A DNA stretch of 64,000 bases, taken from contig CM060106.1 in the NCBI GenBank assembly GCA_030522415.1, positions 24,072,074 to 24,136,073 of the forward strand. The letters are read 5' to 3'. The notes under the pieces are model-generated. The model did not search any database, was not told the DNA's origin, and saw only the letters and a list, made by a program, of their open reading frames with translations. Within the stretch, counting starts at the first letter, position 1, and each line of letters opens with the position of its first letter. This stretch comes from Channallabes apus. Its lineage: Eukaryota; Chordata; Actinopteri; Siluriformes; Clariidae. Shown here one piece after another: positions 56,141 through 64,000 of this stretch. Made by a program: the position numbers and the translations under genes.

Positions 56141-57527
56141 TACAGGTCCTTCTAAAAAAATTAGCATATTGTGATGAAGTTCATTATTTTCTGTAATGTA
56201 CTGATAAACATTAGACTTTCATATATTTTAGATTCATTACACACAAACTGAAGTAGTTGAAGCCTTTTATTGTTTTAATATTGATGATTGTGGCATACAG
56301 CTCATGAAAACCCAAAATCCCTATCTCAAAAAATTAGCATATTTCATCCGACCAGTGAAAGAAAAGTGTTTTTAATACAAAAAAAGTCAACCTTCAAATA
56401 ATTATGTTCAGTTCTGCACTCAATACTTGGTCGGGAATCCTTTTGCAGATTCTTGTGTCTTGTGTCTCTCAACTTTCTCTTCACAATATCCCACAGATTC
56501 TCTATGGGGTTCAGGTCAGGAGAGTTGGCAGGCCAATTGAGCACAGTAATACCATGGTCAGTAAACCATTTACCAGTGGTTTTGGCACTGTGAGCAGGTG
56601 CCAGGTCGTGCTGAAAAATGAAATCTTCATCTCCATAAAGCTTTTCAGCAGATGGAAGCATGAAGTGCTCCAAAATCTCCTGATAGCTAGCTGCATTGAC
56701 CCTGCCCTTGATAAAACACAGTGGACCAACACCAGCAGCTGACATGGCACCCCAGACCATCACTGACTGTGGGTACTTGACACTGGACTTCAGGCATTTT
56801 GGCATTTCCCTCTCCCCAGTCTTCCTCCAGACTCTGGCACCTTGATTTCTGACTGGCATGCAAAATTTGCAACCTGTAGCCCATTTCCTGCACACGTCTG
56901 TACACGGTGGCTCTGGATGTTTCTACTCCAGACTCAGTCCACTGCTTCCGCAGGTCCCCCAAGGTCTGGAATCGGTCCTTCTCCACAATCTTCCTCAGGG
57001 CCCGGTCACCTCTTCTCATTGTGCAGCGTTTTCTGCCACACTTTTTCCTTCCCACAGACTTCCCACTGAGGTGCCTTGATATAGCACTCTGGGAACAGCC
57101 TATTCGTTCAGAAATGTCTTTCTGTGTCTTACCCTCTTGCTTGAGGGTGTCAATGATGGCCTTCTGGACAGCAGTCAGGTCGGCAGTCTCACCCATGATT
57201 GCGGTTTTGAGTAATGAACCAGGCTGGGAGTTTTTAAAAGCCTCAGGAATCTTTTGCAGGTGTTTAGAGTTAATTAGTTGATTCAGATGATTAGGTTAAT
57301 AGCTCGTTTAGAGAACCTTTTCATGATATGCTCATTTTTTGAGATAGGGATTTTGGGTTTTCATGAGCTGTATGCCACAATCATCAATATTAAAACAATA
57401 AAAGGCTTGAACTACGTCAGTTTGTGTGTAATGAATCTAAAATATATGAAAGTCTAATGTTTATCAGTACATTACAGAAAACAATGAACTTTATCACAAT
57501 ATGCAAATTTTTTGAGAAGGACCTGTA
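56141..57527 (-). mobile_element. Tc1-like transposon, full length but dead
   Basis: The termini CAGGTCCTTCTAAAAAAATT and AATTTTTTGAGAAGGACCTG are inverted repeats next to TA on both sides. Transposase coding lies on the minus strand. The inner subterminal segments (TTGTGATGAAGTTCATT) also mirror. Length about 1.38 kb. Confidence 0.93.
56344..57196 (-). pseudogene. Tc1-like transposase (frameshifted, middle deleted)
   Basis: The ATG at 57196 begins 'MGETADLTAVQKAIIDTLK'. Two helix-turn-helix units follow ('TQKDISERIGCSQSAISRHL' and 'SRATVYRRVQEMGYR'). Near 56840-56890 the frame shifts. The new frame carries 'VMVWGAMSAAG', 'FQHDLAPAHSAK' (second catalytic D) and 'WPANSPDLNPIENLWDIVK' (the E). 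The segment with the first catalytic D, normally before 'VMVWG', is missing or unrecognisable. About 285 codons remain of about 340, so no active enzyme is possible. Confidence 0.9.
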
Positions 57528-57534
57528 TGTGCAC

Positions 57535-58345
57535 ACATAAATGCATCTGAATAAATAAGAATATCATCAAAAAGTTGATTAACTTTTAGTAATTCAATTC
57601 AGTTAAACTCATATATTATATAGATTCTTTCTTTTTTCCTATAATATAGACACACAGACTGATAGATTTCATTTCAGAATGTTTATTGCTTTTAATTTTG
57701 ACAATTATGGCTTACAGCTAATGAAACCCCAAAATTCTGTATCTCAGAAAACTATAATATTACTTAAGACCAATAAAAAAGATTTTTAACACAAAAATGT
57801 TGGATTACTGATAAGATGAAAATGTTCATCACTCAATACTTGGCTGCGGCTCCTTTTGCATGAATTATCGCAGCAATGTCCATACATGGTGGCATTGAGG
57901 CGATCAGTCTGTGGCACTGTTGAGGTGTTATGAAAGCCCACATTGCTCTGATAGCAGCCTTCAGCTCTTCTGCATTGTTGGGTCTGGTGTCTGGCATCTT
58001 GATTATGTATCCATGATTGTGTAGCTTACTAAACCTGCCTGAAAGACATTTGAAAGGCTCAGGAAACGTTTGCAGATGTTTTGAGTTAATCAGCTGATTA
58101 GATTGTGACACCATGAGTCTCCAATATTAAACTTTTCACCATATTTTAATTATATGAGATACTGAATTTTGGGTTTTTATTAGCTGTAACCTGTAATCAG
58201 CAAAATTAAGAGGATTAAACACTTGAAATATACCAGTCTGTGTGTATTGAATCTATATAATACAGTATATGAGTTTTACTTTTGGAACTGAATTACACAA
58301 ATAAGTAAACTTTTTGATGATATTCAAATTTATTGAGAGTCACCT
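57535..58345 (-). mobile_element. Second, internally deleted Tc1-like element
   Basis: Mirrored subterminal segments lie at 57640-57740 (CACACAGACTGATAGATTTC and TGGCTTACAGCTAATG) and 58150-58250 (TATTAGCTGTAACCTG and ATATACCAGTCTGTGTG). A minus-strand C-terminal transposase piece lies within (57925-57833; 'CHRLIASMPPCMDIAAII'). It abuts the preceding Tc1 but has different ends. Confidence 0.75.
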
Positions 58346-58371
58346 TTATGTGTCTATATTGCATGTGTGTG

Positions 58372-58375
<4 letters not shown>

Positions 58376-58446
<71 letters not shown>
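58376..58446. repeat. (TA)n microsatellite
   Basis: About 35 TA units; mirror ORFs rich in Tyr/Ile are spurious. Confidence 0.97.
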
Positions 58447-58448
<2 letters not shown>

Positions 58449-58519
58449 CTGTGGCTCAAAGTTTTGAGAATGACACAAGTATTAATTTTCACAAAGTTTG
58501 CTGATTCATTTTAGATTTT

Positions 58520-59235
58520 ACTTCTTCTTCTTCTTTGTCTTTCGGCTGTTCCCTTTCAGGGGTCGCCACAGGAATCATCTGCCTCCATCTAACCCTATCC
58601 TCTGCATCCTCTTCTCTCATACCAACTAACTTCATGTCCTCTCTCACTGCATCCATAAATCTCCTCTTTGGTCTTCCTCTAGACCTCCTGCCTGGCAGTT
58701 CCAACCTCAGCATCCTTCTACCGATATATTCACCATCTCTCCTCTGAACATGTCCAAACCACCTCAATCTGGCCTCTCTGACTTTATCTCCAAAACATCT
58801 CACATGGGTTGTCCCTCTGATGAATTCATTCTTGATCCTATCCATCCTTGTCACTCCCAAAGAGAACATCAACATCTTCAGCTCTGCTACCTCCAACTCT
58901 GCCTCCTGTCTTTTCTTCAGTGCCACTGTCTCTAAGCCGTAGAGCAAGGCTGGTCTCACCACTGTCCTCTACACCTTTCCTTTCATTCTCGCTGATACTC
59001 TTTTATCGCACAACACACCTGACACTTTTCTCCACCCATTCCAACCTGCCTGTACTCGTCTCTTCACCTCCTTTGAACACTCTCCGTTGCTCTCGACCGT
59101 TGACCCTAAGTACTTAAAATCCTGCACCTTCTTTACCTCTGCTCCCTGTAGCCTCACTGTTCCTCTTGGGTCCCTCTCATTCACACACATGTATTCTGTC
59201 TTGCTGCGGCTAACCTTCATTCTGCTCTGCTATCC
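58520..59235 (-). pseudogene. RTE-like LINE, 3' third
   Basis: Two frames (59220-58969 and 58962-58489) encode the end of the LINE protein. 'SKTEYMCVNER' and 'DFKYLGSTVESNGECSKEV' come before the parts seen at 25501. Then 'LYGLETVALKKRQEAELEV', 'MDRIKNEFIRGTTHVRCFGD' and 'RWFGHVQRRDGEYIGRRML' follow. One frameshift near 58965 divides them. The 3' end has the (CTT)n-like tail at 58522-58536. It is 5'-truncated and inactive. Confidence 0.87.
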
Positions 59236-59619
59236 AGAGCATACAGTGGTTACAAAATCGGAGCGTCGTATTTAACGTCGCCGCCGCATTACGGCATGTG
59301 CATTTGCTGGCTTTTACCACTAAGTGGCGCTATATAACTACAGACTGACGCCTCATGCCTTAGTTCATTCTCTGCCTCATTAATGAGACGCGTCCCATTA
59401 AATAATACACGTAGTAGCTGATAACATCAAGTGAAACACTGTAGTTGATCGAATTCATAATCACAGTACTATAATTACAGTACAAATGTAGAATTCAAAT
59501 TAAATCAAATCTTATTAAGATCAAATTTAAGCACAATAAATATTAACACAGTGAGCCTTTAGATTTTATCATGTGTAATTAGAAAAGAAGTGTGTAGGGT
59601 TTTATTTAAATATAAATTT

Positions 59620-59752
59620 CTAAACCAATAAGATCAAATAACACCAAGTTATTATTATAACAGGCTTACTTCGTCACTTATCAAAGAAGTACACTTGCTT
59701 TCAAAGAAGTCGAGTGGCTTATTAACGTCTCTGGGGTGCATTGTCTCTAAGT
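59620..59752 (-). repeat. Fragment of the 21468-type hAT element
   Basis: TAAACCAATAAGATCAAAT, AACACCAAGTT and AAAGAAGTCGAGTGGCTTAT, then TTAACGT, match 21590-21885, with an internal deletion. Confidence 0.8.
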
Positions 59753-59822
59753 GGCCGCTTGGTGTAGCAGTTAGAACGCTCGACCAGAGATCTACAAAGC
59801 GCCGGTTCGAATCCTGAGTGAT
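59753..59822 (+). tRNA. tRNA-like sequence (degenerate, perhaps a SINE head)
   Basis: An A-box-like TGGTGTAGCAG (59760) and a B-box GGTTCGAATCC (59804) have tRNA spacing. The loop CCAGAGA could hold an AGA (Ser) anticodon. The stems pair poorly, so it is not a working tRNA. A short AT-rich tail follows. Confidence 0.45.
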
Positions 59823-60235
59823 GATGTTTTAAAATTGTTTTATTTTAAAACTAAATAAAATGTTTTAAGTGCGCTTAAGGTAGAGTCTTATAAAGGCTAT
59901 GTAGACTTATATAGTTTTATTATATATTTTTTGCACATTAATCTGAGTCCTCATCTGTTAGATCTGTTTAGTTTTTTTTTCCAGCCGGCACGAATACGCG
60001 GCTCCATCCCTTTCCCGCCTATTCAGGGAGCCTACGGAGTGAGCAATTAACCATAGTCGAATCGATTGTTGTGCGTCCAACTCACGTTACTCGTGTGCTA
60101 TTCATGCCGGCTGGTGATAATTAACGTTAATATGATCTCGGGCTTGCTCACGATGCTCAACATCTATAAAAATAGCAAAGTATTGTGTATAGAGTGATAA
60201 AAAAAACTATCTAACGCATGTTAGAAAACATAATT
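59823..60235. other. Intergenic sequence with short inverted repeat
   Basis: No gene. The inverted repeat CCAGCCGGCACGAATA (59981-59996) and TATTCATGCCGGCTGG (60099-60114) matches at 15 of 16 positions and encloses a GC-rich 100-bp stretch. Confidence 0.6.
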
Positions 60236-62261
60236 TCCTGCATTTTTTTCTGCTTCAGGAGTCAGTCTGTTCTGAGACAGTAAGAGTAGAGGAAGGGGCA
60301 GATTCAGAACCAGGGAGGGAGCCGGAGACAGCAGAACAAAGAGATGATATTGCCAGCACCAGCACAGGGAGCACAGTTTTTAGTTTAGATCTCATGTTTA
60401 CATTTTATTGTATGTTGATGGCTTGACTGTAAACAACATAAACAATGCAATAAATTTATAAAAATATATATTTATTGTCCCCCCTGCTGTTAAATGAAAT
60501 TTACGTTATTTTACGTTAACGTTACGTTATTACATTATTAACGTCGACAGAATAAAGTCAAGTTTTATTTCTGGAATTGATGCACGGGCTTCATCTTAGG
60601 CTTTTTTTTTTCTTTCGGTTCTTTCGTTTCTCAGCGCCGGACTGTTGATGTCTCTTTCCAGGACCAGGCATATCGTTCAATTATTATAATTCTTTTGGCC
60701 AAATACTGTAGGCAGCCGTAACAGATGTGAGGGCGCGCGCATCATCACGTCTGCTTAGCCGACTCTGCGTTCACCGTAAACTTCAATATAGACGTTTATA
60801 TTTTTGTTTATTTGTATATGTATGTTATTAATATAATTTTTTTAGAGATTGTGTGTGCGTGCACGGAGAGTGTGTGTTGATAAGTTTATGTGGATAAGTT
60901 GATAAGTGTATGTTGTCAAAGTATTTGTGGACATATAATTAGGGAAATTTTTTTTAAATTAAGGATGTCTTGAAACATAATGCAGTAACTCTACAGTATT
61001 TATTTGAACACGGTAAAGGTGTTAATGTTTCGTACATTCCTTAATTTGTCCTTTCGGTTTGTGTTTTATGTTTCACTGTTTTCAATATACTGTACATACT
61101 GTAAAACGTATGGACAACAATGTTCCGGAAGCATTATTAAATATTCAATAAGGCACACACACAATTTAGTTGCAATAAAGTTTTATTAAATATATAATAA
61201 AGCAGGCCGTACTGTATATGGAAAATGGTCACTCAAAATCTTTACAAAAGTAAGAGTATTCATTAATTATTTTTTTTTTTAGAAAAGAGGAAAACTCAAT
61301 CTTTTCTTTCTAAGGAGTTCGTTAATTATGTCTCTTATTTGCTTGTTGTTGTGGGCTGTGGGGTGGAATTTCCTAGCAACAGCATCGGAAAGTGCTTGAA
61401 GCAGAATTACCCCATCAGCGAAACCGGTTTGATAACTTCACTCTAAGGATAGGTGAGAAGGGGGATTACAGTAATGGTTTCTGTGGGTCTTCACCAAGAG
61501 GTGATGTGGGTCGCGTTGTATTCAGCGAATAGACTAAAACAAAATCATGTTTGCTTCAGCATTGCAAACAATATTGTATTAGGCCAACTTTATTTAAGAT
61601 TAAAATAATAGTGGGTTAGGAACGTTATTCTTATAACTTAAATGGCTGAATGAAGTTAAATATACACAATAAATTAATAATTGCGTTTGCTTTACATTTG
61701 AGCACTCGTGTAAATAGCTTTTTCATTGTATATACTACCATATCGTATATCTGTGTCTAATACTGGTTTATTCATATTTTACATTACATTCAGTTTGTAA
61801 TTTACTTGCGATTGTACTTTTAAAATGTAACCTATATACGTATCTACAGAATAAGCATATTTAACTACTTCAGCAGTGAATTAGAAACTTAGTCAGTCTG
61901 GCTTTTAGATAAAGTCCTTCAGAGCAAGCATTGTGTAAATATAATATATAAAAAATAATGTAATATTAAATAAAATAATATAAAATAAATAAATATATAA
62001 CATAAATGGTTAATGATAGCAATAAAATCAGACTTAATAGTTGGATTTGATACTTTTCTTTTTATTTACTGTATAAACATCTTATTATGCTTTCTCTGTT
62101 ATTAATCTCTCTATATTCTCTAATTATGACTTGAATAAATCGGCTCACATCGGAGCGCGCTAGCGTGTTGGAAAAGCGAGTACTGTAGTCTATATATTTG
62201 TGTTTGTTGTTTTCCTGGGGGGGTGGCGTGTTTATGTCTGCATTTTATCTATAAATCGTGT
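60236..62261. other. AT-rich intergenic sequence
   Basis: No supported gene or named repeat. A short acidic plus-strand stretch (60255-60380) is open for about 40 codons but has no start or domain. The phrase TGCACGGAGAGTGTGTG at 60860 echoes the tandem repeat at 62262. Confidence 0.4.
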
Positions 62262-62335
62262 GTGTGTGTGTGCACGGAGAGTTTATGTGTGTGCACGGAG
62301 AGTTTATGTGTGTGCACATGGAGAGTTTATGAGTG
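62262..62335. repeat. Tandem repeat, about 22-23 bp, three copies
   Basis: The unit GTGTGTGCACGGAGAGTTTAT repeats three times; the last unit has ACATGG in place of ACGG. Confidence 0.9.
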
Positions 62336-62454
62336 TGCCCCTTTGATCTGCTGGGTATGGCGGGGCGTCGATTGCTGATCAGTGTAAAGTAGCGTACTTT
62401 ACACACACTGATCAGCAGTCGACGCCCCGCCGTACCCAGCAGATCAAAGGGGCA
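62336..62454. repeat. 119-bp hairpin
   Basis: The arm starting TGCCCCTTTGATCTGCTGGG is mirrored at the end as CCCAGCAGATCAAAGGGGCA, with only two mismatches and one 4-nt indel over about 55 bp. The loop is 3 nt or fewer around GCG. Confidence 0.95.
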
Positions 62455-62716
62455 GTTATCGGCTATGACACGTTGAAGGAGAACTTAATAGTTCTCAAAA
62501 ATAGTGTAAATGTCTGCAACAATCACTAACCATTAAAATATTTTTTTTGTAATTAAACATGAAAATATTAATTATTTTTTCTTTATACATATTTCCATTA
62601 TATATATATAATTTAAAACTATTTATTTATTTGTCTTTTATTTACTTACTTATGAATGCTTTTTTAGGGCTCTAAAAACTACGACAGTATGAGTGACAAT
62701 GGCCCTTGCACCGGTC

Positions 62717-63074
62717 TGTAACGGTTAACCCCTAGATGGCGCCAGAGCGCCATTTATAGTTGTGGTGTTTTTTGAGTTGCAGTTTGTTTTTCGTTCAGTT
62801 ATACTTCATTTCCCAGTGTGCACCTCGGTCAGGTGACGTAGAAGCTCACCTGAACCGAGGGAAGTTAATTTGATTGTTATGTTTAGTTCTTTAAATAGCC
62901 TGGCTGGACTCCAGTCAGGCGTCTAGCAACCGTTACAGAAAGTTTAGTTTGTGTTGGAGTGTTTTTGTTTATGTTTTGTGTAATTATAAAATAAAGGACT
63001 TTGTTAACCGTCAGCTTGCCTCCGCGATCATGCCTCGCACCCACTCCAGACGCAGACAGAGAGGGAATCGTGAA
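62717..63074 (+). repeat. LTR-like region (5' LTR of an unrecognised retroelement)
   Basis: It starts TGTAACGGTTAACC and has in order a hairpin (CCTCGGTCAGGTGA and TCACCTGAACCGAGG), a TTTAAATA box at 62890 and AATAAA at 62990. The GCGATCATGCCTC segment parallels GCGTCTATGCCTC near the 3' end of the solo LTR at 19989-20951, whose end CGTGACA parallels CGTGAAA at 63069. The right boundary is uncertain. AACCGTTACA at 62928-62937 mirrors its first ten bases, an alternative end. Confidence 0.5.
62729..62742 (+). promoter_or_regulatory. CTCF-like core motif near the LTR start
   Basis: CCCCTAGATGGCGC matches the vertebrate CTCF core at 13 of 14 positions. It sits about 12 bp from the LTR-like start, as the perfect match in the solo LTR does. 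Confidence 0.45.
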
Positions 63075-64000
63075 AGATTGCTAGACCAACCAAGAGGCAT
63101 GGCGGAGGATCCCCTCCTGAAGTTTTTTGGGGGGGGCGCAGTGGCCATCTTGCCCGAGCTGACGAACTGGCAGGACAGCGAAGAGGAGTACTACGGCTGG
63201 GACTATAACATCGGGCTGGTAGAGGACGAGGAGGAGATGTACCGCAGCTGCGAGTACAGATTGCTGGAGGAGCAGGAGCACCTGCGAGAGAGCAGCGAGG
63301 AGAGAGAGAGAGAGACACCACAAAGCTGGGAGGGCTGCAGGCTCGCCATTCGGCGGACGCCATTCAGGGGCGACGCGGCACGGGGTCACGTGGTTCCCCG
63401 CACCGGCCGGAAGAGAAGGGCGAGGAAGCCCAAGTACGGCGGTGACGAGGGGGAAAGAAAACCCCAGGCAGAGCAGCAGCAAAGAGAGGAGGAGCTCATG
63501 TGGTGGATTCCGGAGCCGGAGCGGGTGAGTGAAATGCTGGAGCATATTAAGGAGCTCCAGCAGATGATCCTCCATTTCCGGGATGACCGCGAAGCGGGCT
63601 CGGAGCTTTCTCCTCTCTCGCAGACACTCAGCAGCGAGCCAGCGTGTCTACAGCTGCTGTCCGACGCACCCGTTTTACCGCCGCCTTCCAGCTTCGAGGA
63701 CAGCGAACCAGTGTGTCTACAGCTGCTGTCCGACGCACCCGTGTTACCACCGCCTCCCGGCTTTGAGAACGACGTTGAGCCGTCGTTGATCGCTGTGCAC
63801 GCTCCAACGCTGCAGGAGAGCGCCGTGCACGCTCCAACGCTGCAGGAGAGCGCCGTGCACGCTCCAACGCTGCAGGAGAGCGCCGTGCACGCTCCAACGC
63901 TGCAGGAGAGCGCCGTGCACGCTCCAACGCTGCAGGAGAGCGCCGTGCACGCTCCAACGCTGCAGGAGAGCGCCGTGCACGCTCCAACGCTGCAGGAGAG
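63030..64000 (+). CDS. Unrecognised acidic, repeat-bearing protein, runs off the window
   Basis: From the ATG at 63030 the frame is open for 323 codons to the window edge. A second ATG in frame, at 63099 ('MAEDPLLKFFGGG'), may be the real start if the LTR ends near 63074. I see no known domain. The N-terminal ~30 residues are basic ('RRRQRG'). A Glu-rich, likely coiled-coil region follows (about 45-100), then a basic patch ('RTGRKRRARKPKYGG') and another helical Glu/Gln-rich part ('PERVSEMLEHIKELQQMIL'). Next come two copies of a Pro-rich 'CLQLLSDAPVLPPP' unit and about seven copies of the decapeptide 'AVHAPTLQES'. The position after an LTR-like block suggests a Gag-like or accessory protein of a retroelement. 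Minus-strand ORFs opposite it are shadows. Confidence 0.6.
   Translation, partial: MPRTHSRRRQRGNRERLLDQPRGMAEDPLLKFFGGGAVAILPELTNWQDSEEEYYGWDYNIGLVEDEEEMYRSCEYRLLEEQEHLRESSEERERETPQSWEGCRLAIRRTPFRGDAARGHVVPRTGRKRRARKPKYGGDEGERKPQAEQQQREEELMWWIPEPERVSEMLEHIKELQQMILHFRDDREAGSELSPLSQTLSSEPACLQLLSDAPVLPPPSSFEDSEPVCLQLLSDAPVLPPPPGFENDVEPSLIAVHAPTLQESAVHAPTLQESAVHAPTLQESAVHAPTLQESAVHAPTLQESAVHAPTLQESAVHAPTLQE
63792..64000. repeat. 30-bp tandem repeat, about seven copies, in frame
   Basis: The units are nearly identical (only the first differs, GCT for GCC), and 30 bp keeps the reading frame. The array continues past the window. Confidence 0.97.

Noticed and set aside
62717..62937. A 221-bp element bounded by TGTAACGGTT and AACCGTTACA
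   Set aside because: The inverted ends are real, but no target duplication is visible and the promoter/poly(A) order suggests a longer LTR. Kept only as an alternative boundary.
63028..63987. Minus-strand ORFs, including one with 'ERARRSPAAL' repeats
   Set aside because: They are opposite the plus-strand frame at 63030 and repeat only because the 30-bp array has no stops in other frames.
63792..64000. CRISPR array
   Set aside because: Units are contiguous 30-bp direct repeats without unique spacers, inside a eukaryotic reading frame.

Overview
The window is eukaryotic and almost certainly from a ray-finned fish. It is AT-rich, full of (CA)n, (TA)n and (GA)n microsatellites, and crowded with transposon families typical of teleosts: several Tc1/mariner types, hAT elements, L2/CR1-like, L1-like and RTE-like LINEs, a tRNA-derived SINE and Ty3/gypsy chromoviruses. 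I cannot fix the species. Only one host protein-coding gene is clear: lcor (ligand-dependent corepressor), on the minus strand. Three coding exons are visible (56067-55723, 44180-44090, 40808-39791), with matching splice phases and a stop codon at 39791. Coding or leader exons upstream of 56067 were not found.

Layout. 1-6.9 kb: microsatellites, a degenerate tRNA-Glu, endogenous-retrovirus debris and an L2-like LINE split by a TA-flanked DNA transposon that carries a long palindrome. 6.9-20 kb: non-autonomous DNA transposons, two Tc1 relics, a hAT element carrying an LTR, SINE copies and plain AT-rich sequence. 20-26 kb: a 963-bp solo LTR, a nest of DNA transposons (a hAT inside another element, with more debris inside the hAT), then L2 and RTE LINE fragments. 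26302-31471: a nearly complete, young chromovirus with two 374-bp LTRs, a 5-bp target duplication and apparent self-priming. 31.5-39.8 kb: repeat-poor sequence downstream of lcor, perhaps including its 3' UTR, with one decayed Tc1. 39.8-56.1 kb: lcor and its introns. The 11.5-kb intron holds a solo LTR inside a foldback MITE, an L1 inserted in another L1, and the third copy of the LTR-bearing hAT. 56-64 kb: Tc1 elements, an RTE fragment, a strong 119-bp hairpin and, at the right edge, an LTR-like region leading into an unrecognised open frame with a 10-residue tandem repeat.

Most ORFs are relics. The items of most interest are the self-priming chromovirus, a hAT family that has carried an LTR through at least three copies, the repeat-bearing reading frame at 63030-64000, and LTR-borne CTCF-like motifs. 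All family names come from recognising sequence and motifs by eye; no searches were run.
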